From the NCBI GenBank assembly GCA_964569315.1, contig CAZMUZ010000163.1:1-6984 (forward strand): a DNA stretch of 6,984 nucleotides, written 5' to 3'. The notes under the pieces were generated by a model. It was not told the DNA's origin, made no database searches, and was given only the letters and a program-made list of their open reading frames with translations. The position numbers and the translations under genes are program-made. Origin of the DNA: CADEFF01 sp964569315. GTDB taxonomy: Bacteria > Pseudomonadota > Alphaproteobacteria > Dongiales > Dongiaceae. This document shows, piece by piece, positions 1 through 6,268 of the stretch (positions within the stretch are counted from its first letter, which is position 1; the number at the start of each line of letters is the position of its first letter).

Positions 1-1
1 C

Positions 2-676
2 ATCATCCAGGCGAAGATCGCCGAGGGGCCGCACCAGGGCGCCCATTGCCTCTTCTTCGTCGATCAGGGCACGCCCGGCGTCAGCATTCTCCGCACCCCC
101 GCCTACACGCATAACTACGCCGCCCACCATCCGATCTACCGCTTCGAGAATGTCCGTGTGCCCACGAGGAACCGGATCGGCGAGGAAGGCGACGGCATGG
201 GCTTCACCTACGATTGGTTCCGCTACGAGCGGATCGGCATCGCCGCACGCTGCTGCGGAGCCGCGGCGCGCCTGATCGAGGAGGCCACGGCGTTCGCCAA
301 GGAAAGAATCGCCTTCGGTCAACCCATCTCGAACTACCAGGCCGTGCAGTTCATGCTGGCCGACAGCGTGACCGAGCTCTGGGCCGCCCGCCTCATGACC
401 TACCGCACCGCCGAGGAAGTGGATGCCAAGGTCGATGTGAAGGTGAGCCACGCCCAATGCTCGATCGCGAAGCTCTACGCCTCGGAAGTCGCCAACAAGA
501 TCGCCGACCGCGCCGTGCAGATCTTCGGCGGGCGCGGCTATATGCGGGAGAACGTGGCCGAGCGCTTCTATCGCGAGCTTCGCGTCGATCGCATCTGGGA
601 AGGCACCTCCGAGATCCAGAAGATCATCATCGCCAACGGCCTCTATAAGCGCGGCCAGCCGGCGCTGATCGAGTAG
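2..676 (+). CDS. Acyl-CoA dehydrogenase, C-terminal part (5' end outside window)
   Basis: The frame is open from base 2 to the TAG at 674-676 and gives 224 residues, the end of the middle beta domain plus the C-terminal helical domain. Family members have about 380-400 residues, so roughly 160 are missing to the left. Visible motifs are ERIAFGQPI (the R-x-FG FAD/CoA-contact motif of this family), QIFGGRGYMRE (FAD contact near the dimer interface) and IWEGTSEIQ. The Glu of that last motif (residue 200 of the visible part) aligns with the catalytic base Glu376 of medium-chain acyl-CoA dehydrogenase, so the enzyme should be active. The family performs alpha,beta-dehydrogenation of acyl-CoA thioesters with FAD and passes electrons to ETF in the cytoplasm. 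Chain length or branched substrate cannot be told from this fragment. The GTG at 158 is internal to the gene and not a real start. A 149-base gap separates it from the next gene, so it probably ends its own transcript. Confidence 0.93.
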   Translation: MIQAKIAEGPHQGAHCLFFVDQGTPGVSILRTPAYTHNYAAHHPIYRFENVRVPTRNRIGEEGDGMGFTYDWFRYERIGIAARCCGAAARLIEEATAFAKERIAFGQPISNYQAVQFMLADSVTELWAARLMTYRTAEEVDAKVDVKVSHAQCSIAKLYASEVANKIADRAVQIFGGRGYMRENVAERFYRELRVDRIWEGTSEIQKIIIANGLYKRGQPALIE

Positions 677-685
677 CCCGGAGCA

Positions 686-705
686 CGCCTCCGCCCGTCG
701 GAGCG
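686..705 (+). terminator. Weak hairpin after the acyl-CoA dehydrogenase gene
   Basis: A five-pair stem (CTCCG 689-693 with CGGAG 699-703, loop CCCGT) can gain two more pairs across a one-base bulge. It begins ten bases past the stop codon at 676. No T-run follows, so it is at best a weak or Rho-assisted end signal or a stabilising 3' structure. The position is right, but hairpins of this size are common by chance in GC-rich DNA. Confidence 0.22.
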
Positions 706-752
706 CGACCTCTCGCATCGCGCGAAGCGAGCGGGGTTTGTCCTGCCGCCCG

Positions 753-781
753 TTGCGCTGTCGGCGGCGGGCTGGGACAAT
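753..781 (+). promoter_or_regulatory. Possible sigma70-type promoter for the transporter/oxidoreductase/cobF set
   Basis: TTGCGC at 753-758 (three of six matches to TTGACA) and GACAAT at 776-781 (four of six matches to TATAAT) are separated by 17 bases. They lie in the only sizeable gap upstream of the three plus-strand genes, with the -10 about 45 bases before the preferred start at 826. The match is modest and unsupported by other evidence. Confidence 0.25.
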
Positions 782-825
782 AGCCAAAGGTGAAACGTCG
801 GTTCGACGAGGGGGCGAAGCCCGTC

Positions 826-2091
826 ATGCTCACGGCCGTGAAGCCTGTTCTGCAGGTGCTGCTGGCCGTGGTCTTCATGGAAGCCGGGCTCGGCATCCTG
901 TCGCCGCTCGTCGGCCTGCATCTGGCGTCGGGCGGCGCGCCGGCAACCCTCGTCGGCCTCGCCTTCTCGGCCTATTTCGGCGGTTTCCTCGTCGGCACCC
1001 TCACCTGCCACCGCCTGATCGATCGCGTCGGCCATATCCGCGCCTTCGCGGTCTTCGCCGCCTTCGGCGCCGTCCTTACGCTGCTGCATCTCCTGATCCG
1101 CGACCCCTATGCCTGGCTCGTGATCCGCGCGGTGATGGGGTATGCGGTCGCCGGCATGTTCGTGATCGTGGAGAGCTGGCTCAACGACAAGGCGACCGAG
1201 GACAATCGCGGCCGCATCTTCGCGGTCTATATGGCGGTATCCTGGGCGGCGAGCGGCATCAGCCCGCTCGCCCTCAACATCCACGATCCGCAAGGTCAGC
1301 TCCTCTTCTGCCTGGTGACCATCTTCTTCGCGCTCGCGCTCATCCCGATGGCGCTGACACGCGTCGGCAATCCCGAGATCGGCCATCGCAACCATTTCGG
1401 CATCCTCCGGCTCTTCAGGATCTCGCCGACCGGCGTCACCGTCTGTGTGAGTTATGTTATGTTGAATACCTAGATCTACTCCCTCCTCCCCGTCTATACC
1501 GAGGCCACGGGCCTCACGGCCGGGCATCTCTCGATCCTGCTCGCCGTCGTCACCATCGCCGGGCTCGTGGTGCAGTTTCCGGTCGGCTATCTCTCGGACT
1601 ATTTCGGGCGGCGCCCCATCATGCTGGCCTCGAGCGCAGCCGCTGCGGCGACGGCATCGCTGATCGCCTTCTGGCCGTCGCCGAGCTTTCTCGTCCTGGT
1701 GCTGCTGATGTTCGTGATGGACGGCGTCGCGGCGCCGCTCTACGCGCTGGGCGTCGGCCAGACCAACGACTACGTCACCAAGAAGGACTTCGTCGCGGCG
1801 AGCGCGGGGCTGCTCTTCGCCTGGGGCCTCGGCGCGGCCATCGGGCCCACGGTGATCGGCCTCGCCATGGACCCGCTCGGCGCGAACGGCCTCTTCATCG
1901 TCTGCGCCGTCGGCTACACGACGCTCGCGCTCTTCGTCGCCATCCGCATGCTGCTGCGCCCCGCCCCCTCGGCGAAGGAGCAGAGCGATTTCGTCGCGGT
2001 TCCCGTCACCCAAGGCACCTATGGCGCCCCGGAGCTCGATCCGCGCGGCGAGTATGAGCAGTTCCCGCACCGCAAGGTGAACGAGGAATGA
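826..2091 (+). pseudogene. MFS transporter, YcaD-like, interrupted by in-frame TAG
   Basis: One frame runs from ATG 826 to TGA 2089-2091 (421 codons before the stop, typical of 12-helix MFS carriers), but codon 216 is TAG at 1471-1473. Both halves are in the same frame, so this is a nonsense change and not a frameshift. The first half holds helices 1-6, a motif-A loop ending LIDRVGHIRAF and the ESWLNDKAT stretch typical of the YcaD-like subfamily. The second half resumes at IYSLLPVYTEATGL and carries the repeat motif A, GYLSDYFGRRP, then helices 8-12 and a polar tail. The stop falls at the start of helix 7; the 215-residue product would lack half the carrier. ATG 826 is preferred because GAGGGGG (808-814) precedes it and the hydrophobic N-terminus starts there; GTG 790 is in frame but has no spaced ribosome-binding site. 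The substrate is unknown; export of a small metabolite or drug is a family-level guess. TAG ends other genes here, so recoding is unlikely. A sequencing error remains possible. Confidence 0.85.
2088..2091 (+). promoter_or_regulatory. ATGA stop/start overlap, translational coupling
   Basis: The TGA of the transporter frame (2089-2091) overlaps the ATG of the oxidoreductase (2088-2090). GAGG at 2083-2086 is only one base from the ATG, too close to act well alone; AAGG at 2074-2077, ten bases upstream, is a better-spaced candidate. This arrangement suggests that the downstream gene is largely translated by ribosomes finishing the upstream one, which the TAG at 1471 would reduce. Confidence 0.6.
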
Positions 2092-3371
2092 CCGCCGGCG
2101 CCGGCCATATCGACAGCTACTACGCCCGCACGGCGGCGCCGGGTCCCGACTATCCTGCCCTCGCCGGTCGGCAGGAAGCCGAGATCTGCATCGTCGGCGG
2201 CGGGCTTGCTGGTCTTTCGGCGGCACTCAGCCTTGCCGAACGGGGCCGCAAGGTCATCGTTGTCGAGGCCCGGCGCGTCGGGTGGGGCGCCTCGGGACGC
2301 AATGGCGGGTTCGTTTCGCCCGGCTTCTCGCGCGGTCTCGAGAGCCTGATCGGTGCGATCGGTCTCGACCGGACGCGCGAGCTCTTCGCCCTCACGCGCG
2401 ACGCCGTGCGGCTGGTGCGCGCGCGCATCGATCGCTACGGCATGACGGGAGCGTCGCCGGTCGATTCCGGCATGCTCATGGCCTGGTGGCGCGACGAGCC
2501 GGAAGAGGCGAGGAAATACCGGGCGTTCATGGCGGAGACGTTCGGCGTCGAATACGAATACTGGCCGCGCGAACGGGTCCGCGATGTCTGCATCACGCAG
2601 CGATATTATGACGGCCTCTTCCGCGACGAGGGCTTCCATTTCCACCCGCTGAACTATGCGCGCGGCGTGAGTGCCGCGCTCGCCGCCGGCGGAAACCGGG
2701 TTTTCGAAGCCTCGCCGGTGACGGATCTCGCGCTCGACGGACCGGTGAAGCGGGTTCGAACCGCCACCGGCGAGATCGCCGCCGGCACCGTGATCGTCGC
2801 CTGCGGCGGCTATATCGGAAACCTCGTCCCCCGTCTCCGGCGCGCCATCAAGCCCATCGCGACCTACGCGATGGCGACCGAGCTGCTGGGCGAACGGCTG
2901 AAGACCGCGATCCGTGGCAACCTTGCCATCAACGATTCGCGGTTCGACTTCGACTATTACCGCCCCCTTCCCGATACGCGCATTCTCTGGGGTCACGGCA
3001 TCAGCGTCTTCGGCGAGAACCTGCAAGGCACCGCCGAGACGCTCCGGCGCCATATGGTGGCGGTTTACCCGCAGCTCGCCGACGTCAAGATCGAAACCGC
3101 CTGGGGCGGCTATATGAGCTATGCCACCCACAAGATGCCGCAACTCGGCCAGCTCCAGCCCGGCGTCTGGTACGCGCAAGGCTATGGCGGCCACGGCATG
3201 GGAACGACCGCCCTCACGGGCGAATTGCTCGCCTCGGCCATCGTGGAGGGCGACCGCCGCTACGAGCTGCTGGCGCCCTTCGGCCTCAACTGGACGGGCG
3301 GACCCGTGGGGACGGCCTATGCGCAGCTCGTCTATTGGCGCTATCAGTTCCTGGACTGGCTGCGCGGTTGA
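2088..3371 (+). CDS. FAD-dependent oxidoreductase, DAO/PuuB-like (amine or amino-acid oxidase)
   Basis: This 427-residue protein has the DAO (D-amino-acid oxidase/glycine oxidase) fold. Residues 33-61 form the FAD Rossmann motif, with G37-G-G39-x-x-G42 and Glu60 for the AMP ribose. GWGASGRNGG at 65-74 is the flavin-contact motif shared by gamma-glutamylputrescine oxidase (PuuB), DadA and sarcosine oxidase-like enzymes. D289-Y-Y-R and the following PDTRILWGHG match the PuuB-like substrate-domain pattern, and GYGGHGMGTTALTG (365-378) is the C-terminal FAD loop. The family oxidises the C-N bond of secondary or primary amines or amino acids to an imine, passing electrons to oxygen or a respiratory acceptor. 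There is no signal peptide or transmembrane segment, so it is cytoplasmic. It overlaps the transporter gene by ATGA and precedes cobF by 32 bases. PuuB-like is a family-level label: the true substrate cannot be read from sequence, and puuA, puuC and puuD are not in the window. Confidence 0.88.
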   Translation: MTAGAGHIDSYYARTAAPGPDYPALAGRQEAEICIVGGGLAGLSAALSLAERGRKVIVVEARRVGWGASGRNGGFVSPGFSRGLESLIGAIGLDRTRELFALTRDAVRLVRARIDRYGMTGASPVDSGMLMAWWRDEPEEARKYRAFMAETFGVEYEYWPRERVRDVCITQRYYDGLFRDEGFHFHPLNYARGVSAALAAGGNRVFEASPVTDLALDGPVKRVRTATGEIAAGTVIVACGGYIGNLVPRLRRAIKPIATYAMATELLGERLKTAIRGNLAINDSRFDFDYYRPLPDTRILWGHGISVFGENLQGTAETLRRHMVAVYPQLADVKIETAWGGYMSYATHKMPQLGQLQPGVWYAQGYGGHGMGTTALTGELLASAIVEGDRRYELLAPFGLNWTGGPVGTAYAQLVYWRYQFLDWLRG

Positions 3372-3403
3372 CCCGCCGGCCCTTCGCGAGGACGGGCATT
3401 CCC

Positions 3404-4162
3404 ATGAAGCGAATTCTCCTGATCGGGATCGGCGCCGGCGACCCGGACCACATCACGGTTCAGGCAATCAAGGCGCTGCACCGCGTCGATGTGTTCTTCC
3501 TGCTGGACAAGGGACCGGCCAAGGAAGGTCTCGCCGATCTCCGCCGGACGCTCTGCGAGCGGTTCATCTCGGGTCGCTCCTACCGCTTCGTCACTGCGGA
3601 CAGCCCCGAATGGTCGCGCTCGGGGCCCGACTACGGCGCGGCCGTCGATGGCCTGAACCGGGACAAGCAGGCGCTCTTCGAGCGGCTGATCCGCGAGGAG
3701 ATGCAGGAGGGCGAGACCGGCGGCGTGCTGATCTGGGGCGATCCGTCGCTCTATGACAGCTCGATCCGTATCATGGAGCGTCTCGCGGCGGGCCCGCTCG
3801 GTATCGAGTACGAGGTCTTTCCGGGCATCAGCAGCCTCCAGGCCCTCACCGCGCGCCACAAGACGACCCTCAACCGCATCGGCAAGTCCGTCGAGATCAC
3901 CACCGGCCGCAGGCTGGCGGCGGCCTATCCGCCCGACGCCGACAGCGTCGCGGTGATGCTGGATGCCGAGTTCGTGGCGAAGCGCCATGCCGACCGGGAT
4001 CTGGAAATCTATTGGGGTGCCTATATCGGCACCGCCGACGAGATCCTGATCGCCGGCAAGCTTGCCGAGGTCGCCGACCGGATCGACGCCGCGCGGCAAC
4101 AGGCGCGACAGGAGAAGGGCTGGATCATGGACAGCTATCTCCTGAAGCGGCCCGACAAGTAG
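3404..4162 (+). CDS. cobF: Precorrin-6A synthase (deacetylating), CobF
   Basis: The 252-residue protein matches CobF in length and motifs. Residues 4-14 (ILLIGIGAGDP) are the N-terminal loop of the tetrapyrrole methylase fold; I110-W-G-D-P-S-L-Y-D-S119 is the central S-adenosylmethionine-site motif in its CobF form; VFPGISSLQALTARH (138-152) and WGAYIGTADEILIAG near the end are also typical. CobF methylates C-1 of precorrin-5 with S-adenosylmethionine and releases the extruded acetyl group as acetate, giving precorrin-6A in the oxygen-dependent cobalamin pathway. It acts in the cytoplasm. ATG 3404 is chosen because the protein then begins directly at the first beta strand and GAGGACGGG (3388-3396) lies upstream; the in-frame TTG at 3335 would add 23 residues overlapping the preceding gene. 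No other cob gene is in the window, so this copy appears separated from the main cobalamin operon, although neighbours beyond the window are not visible. Confidence 0.93.
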   Translation: MKRILLIGIGAGDPDHITVQAIKALHRVDVFFLLDKGPAKEGLADLRRTLCERFISGRSYRFVTADSPEWSRSGPDYGAAVDGLNRDKQALFERLIREEMQEGETGGVLIWGDPSLYDSSIRIMERLAAGPLGIEYEVFPGISSLQALTARHKTTLNRIGKSVEITTGRRLAAAYPPDADSVAVMLDAEFVAKRHADRDLEIYWGAYIGTADEILIAGKLAEVADRIDAARQQARQEKGWIMDSYLLKRPDK

Positions 4163-4168
4163 GTCCCT

Positions 4169-6235
4169 TCAGACGACCTCGCGCGGCAGCTCCCGGCGGA
4201 ACGGCACGGCGGGGGCAACCGGGGCTTCCAGCTCGCGCGCATAGCGATGGCCGGCATAGACGGCGAGCGCGATCGTCGCCGGCGCCCAGCAATCGCCGAT
4301 CGCCTGCACCGACCGGATGCCGGCCTCGTCGAGCGCCGCGTTATCGGCGACGAGCTCGCGATAGAGCGCATCCTCCGGCAGTCGCGCCGTCACGGTCACC
4401 ACGGCATTGCAGGGGTGGGTCGTCGCCGGCCCGCCATAGACGCAGGCGAGCGCGACATGGTCGCGGCGAAATTCCGTAATCTCCTGCTTCGCCAGCAGCG
4501 TGATTCCGGCCGCGATCAGCCGCTTCTGGATCGGCTTGATCTCGAGCGTGTTCTCGGTCCAGGCGGAGGCCGTGTCGGCCCCCGTCACCAGCGCCACCTC
4601 GAAACCCGCCTGGCGCAGCTTCTCGGCGACGACCCCGCCCATATAGTAGTGGTCGTCGTCATAGACCACGACGGGACCCCTGGCCGGCAGCCTTCCGGCC
4701 ATGATGTCGTCCGGCGTGAAGACCTCCGGCCGCTCGAAGCCGGGGATGGGCCGGCTATGGGCCCGGCCGACGCCATCGCGGCGCCAGGCCGATCCGGTCG
4801 CGATCACCACATGCGCCGCGCCGAATTCGCGGATCTCCGCTGCGGCAAGGCGGCTCGCCCGATAGATCTCGACATTGGGCAGCTTCTCGATCTGGCCGAG
4901 GCGCCAGTCGCGCACCCGCGCCCATTCGGCGAGCCCCGGAAGCTTCGCCTCGCGGCTCACCCGACCGCCGAGCTCTTCCGTCGCCTCGGCGAGATGCACC
5001 GCATAGCCGCGTTGCCCCAGCGCGCGGGCAGCCTCGAGACCGGCGGGGCCGGCTCCGACCACCAGCACCGAGGCGGCGCTCGCCTTGGTCTGGATGATCT
5101 CGGGGTGCCAGCCCTTGCGCCACTCCTCGCCCTGGGTCGGATTCTGCGTGCAGCGATAGGGCGTCATCAGGAAATCGCCGCTGACGCAGATATTGCAGCC
5201 GATGCATTCGCGGATGTCCTCGGGCCGCCCCTCCTCGATCTTCTTCGGCAGGAACGGATCGGCGATCGAGGGCCGCGCCGCCCCGATCATGTCGAGCACG
5301 CCGCGCCTGATCTGGGAGACCATCGTATCGGGCGAGGTGAAACGGCCGACGCCCACCACCGGCTTGGTGGTGAGCTTCTTCACGAAGGCGGTATAGGGCT
5401 CCTGGAAGCCTTCCTTGGCGAAGCGCGAGGTCTGGGAATCGTTGTACCAGCTACTGATATTGACGTCCCAGAGATCGGGCAGCTCGCCCAGCAGCTCCAG
5501 CACCTCCCGCCCCTCCGTCTCGCTGGTGAGGCCCTCCGGCCCCATCAGCTCGTCCACTGCGAGCCGCACCACGACGGCGCAGCGATCCCCGACGGCATCC
5601 TTCGTCTCCTCGATCAGCTCGCGGAAGAGCCGGGCGCGGTTCTCGATGCTGCCGCCATATTCGTCGGTGCGCTCGTTGCGGCGGCGCTGCAGGAAATGCA
5701 TCGGCAGCGAGATATCGTGCCCCGCATAGACATAGATCACATCGAATCCGGCGCGTTTCGCCCGCAGCGCCGCTTCGCGATGCCAATGCCGCATGTTGCG
5801 GATATCGGCGCGGTCCATGGCCCGCGCCTGGATCGGATCGTAGCTGTTGACCGGCTGATGCGACGGTCCCCAGGGCGTCTCGCGCGTATAGAGATTGGCG
5901 CAGGACGGTCCTTTATGGACGAGCTCGATGCCGGCGAGCGCGCCATGGCGATGCACGCCTTCGCACATGAGCTCGAGCGCCGGCAGGTCGTGATCGTCCC
6001 AGATCCGCGCCTCGACATAGGGCGAGATGTCGCTCGAGACGTGGATCGAGGCCTCCTCGGTGCAGACCACGGCCCAGCCGCCCTCGGCCTTGGTCTCCCG
6101 CATTTTCGCGTGCGCATGCGGATGCCCGTAGCCCATGCCGTTGCAATGCGGCACCTGATAGAAGCGGTTCCTGGCCGTGACCGGCCCGATGCGGACCGGC
6201 TCGAACAGCAGATCGTAACGCGGATCGCGCGCCAT
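4169..6235 (-). CDS. Iron-sulfur flavoprotein amine dehydrogenase (TMADH/DMADH/histamine dehydrogenase family)
   Basis: The 688-residue protein is collinear with trimethylamine dehydrogenase (TMADH) from its first residues (ARDPxxDxLFEP). Residues 1-340 are an FMN-binding Old-Yellow-Enzyme barrel, 344-362 the 4Fe-4S site (Cys344, 347, 350, 362), and 388 to the end the paired nucleotide-binding domains, with GAGPAG at 394-399 and IGDCWAP near the end. Cys31, in QVPHC, matches the Cys30 that bonds covalently to FMN in TMADH (mature numbering). Tyr170, His173 and Asp266 match the catalytic Tyr169/His172/Asp267, and Arg224 matches flavin-stabilising Arg222. Of the aromatic bowl Tyr60/Trp264/Trp355, only Trp263 remains; the others are Glu61 and Asp354. 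Family members oxidatively deaminate or dealkylate amines and pass electrons through the cluster to ETF. The substrate is probably not trimethylamine; a histamine- or diamine-type substrate fits better. It follows a ureohydrolase gene by 33 bases, probably in one operon. A 2,4-dienoyl-CoA reductase is the main alternative name, but the covalent-flavin Cys and catalytic residues argue against it. Confidence 0.9.
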   Translation of the reverse strand: MARDPRYDLLFEPVRIGPVTARNRFYQVPHCNGMGYGHPHAHAKMRETKAEGGWAVVCTEEASIHVSSDISPYVEARIWDDHDLPALELMCEGVHRHGALAGIELVHKGPSCANLYTRETPWGPSHQPVNSYDPIQARAMDRADIRNMRHWHREAALRAKRAGFDVIYVYAGHDISLPMHFLQRRRNERTDEYGGSIENRARLFRELIEETKDAVGDRCAVVVRLAVDELMGPEGLTSETEGREVLELLGELPDLWDVNISSWYNDSQTSRFAKEGFQEPYTAFVKKLTTKPVVGVGRFTSPDTMVSQIRRGVLDMIGAARPSIADPFLPKKIEEGRPEDIRECIGCNICVSGDFLMTPYRCTQNPTQGEEWRKGWHPEIIQTKASAASVLVVGAGPAGLEAARALGQRGYAVHLAEATEELGGRVSREAKLPGLAEWARVRDWRLGQIEKLPNVEIYRASRLAAAEIREFGAAHVVIATGSAWRRDGVGRAHSRPIPGFERPEVFTPDDIMAGRLPARGPVVVYDDDHYYMGGVVAEKLRQAGFEVALVTGADTASAWTENTLEIKPIQKRLIAAGITLLAKQEITEFRRDHVALACVYGGPATTHPCNAVVTVTARLPEDALYRELVADNAALDEAGIRSVQAIGDCWAPATIALAVYAGHRYARELEAPVAPAVPFRRELPREVV

Positions 6236-6240
6236 GGCGG

Positions 6241-6250
6241 CTCCCCCTCT
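6241..6250 (-). promoter_or_regulatory. Strong ribosome-binding site of the amine dehydrogenase gene
   Basis: On the minus strand AGAGGGGGAG ends five bases before the ATG at 6235. This fixes the start, which also agrees with the N-terminus of TMADH. It lies inside the 33-base gap after the ureohydrolase stop, which leaves little room for a separate promoter. Confidence 0.7.
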
Positions 6251-6268
6251 GCGCCTCGGATGCTGCGG

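Noticed and set aside
158..676. GTG at 158 as the start of a separate 172-residue protein
   Set aside because: The same frame is open to the left edge and its translation upstream continues the acyl-CoA dehydrogenase middle domain, so the GTG codes for an internal Val.
1471..1473. TAG read as pyrrolysine, prompted by the presence of a TMADH-family gene nearby
   Set aside because: Pyrrolysine is known in the corrinoid-dependent methylamine methyltransferases, not in MFS carriers, and TAG serves as a normal stop for other genes in this window.
738..2057. Plus-strand frame of 439 codons that reads through the region of the TAG without a stop
   Set aside because: It is an Arg/Pro-rich out-of-frame reading of the MFS gene; the hydrophobic helices and MFS motifs are all in the other frame.
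643..2226. Long open frame of 527 codons on the minus strand opposite the transporter gene
   Set aside because: It is very rich in Arg, Asp, Glu and His with no recognisable domain, and lies antisense to a clear MFS gene. Stop-free antisense frames are expected in GC-rich coding DNA.
2019..3194. Minus-strand open frame of 391 codons opposite the FAD oxidoreductase
   Set aside because: It is an antisense shadow: no motif, composition typical of reversed GC-rich codons, and the plus strand has a full conserved flavoprotein.
3344..4099. Minus-strand open frame of 251 codons opposite cobF
   Set aside because: It is an antisense shadow of a well-recognised gene, with no domain signature of its own.
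4161..4179. Inverted repeat AGGTC/GACCT spanning the two converging stop codons, considered as a bidirectional terminator
   Set aside because: The stem is only five pairs with a nine-base loop and no T-run on either strand. The six-base gap between the stops is tight, but the structure is too weak to call.
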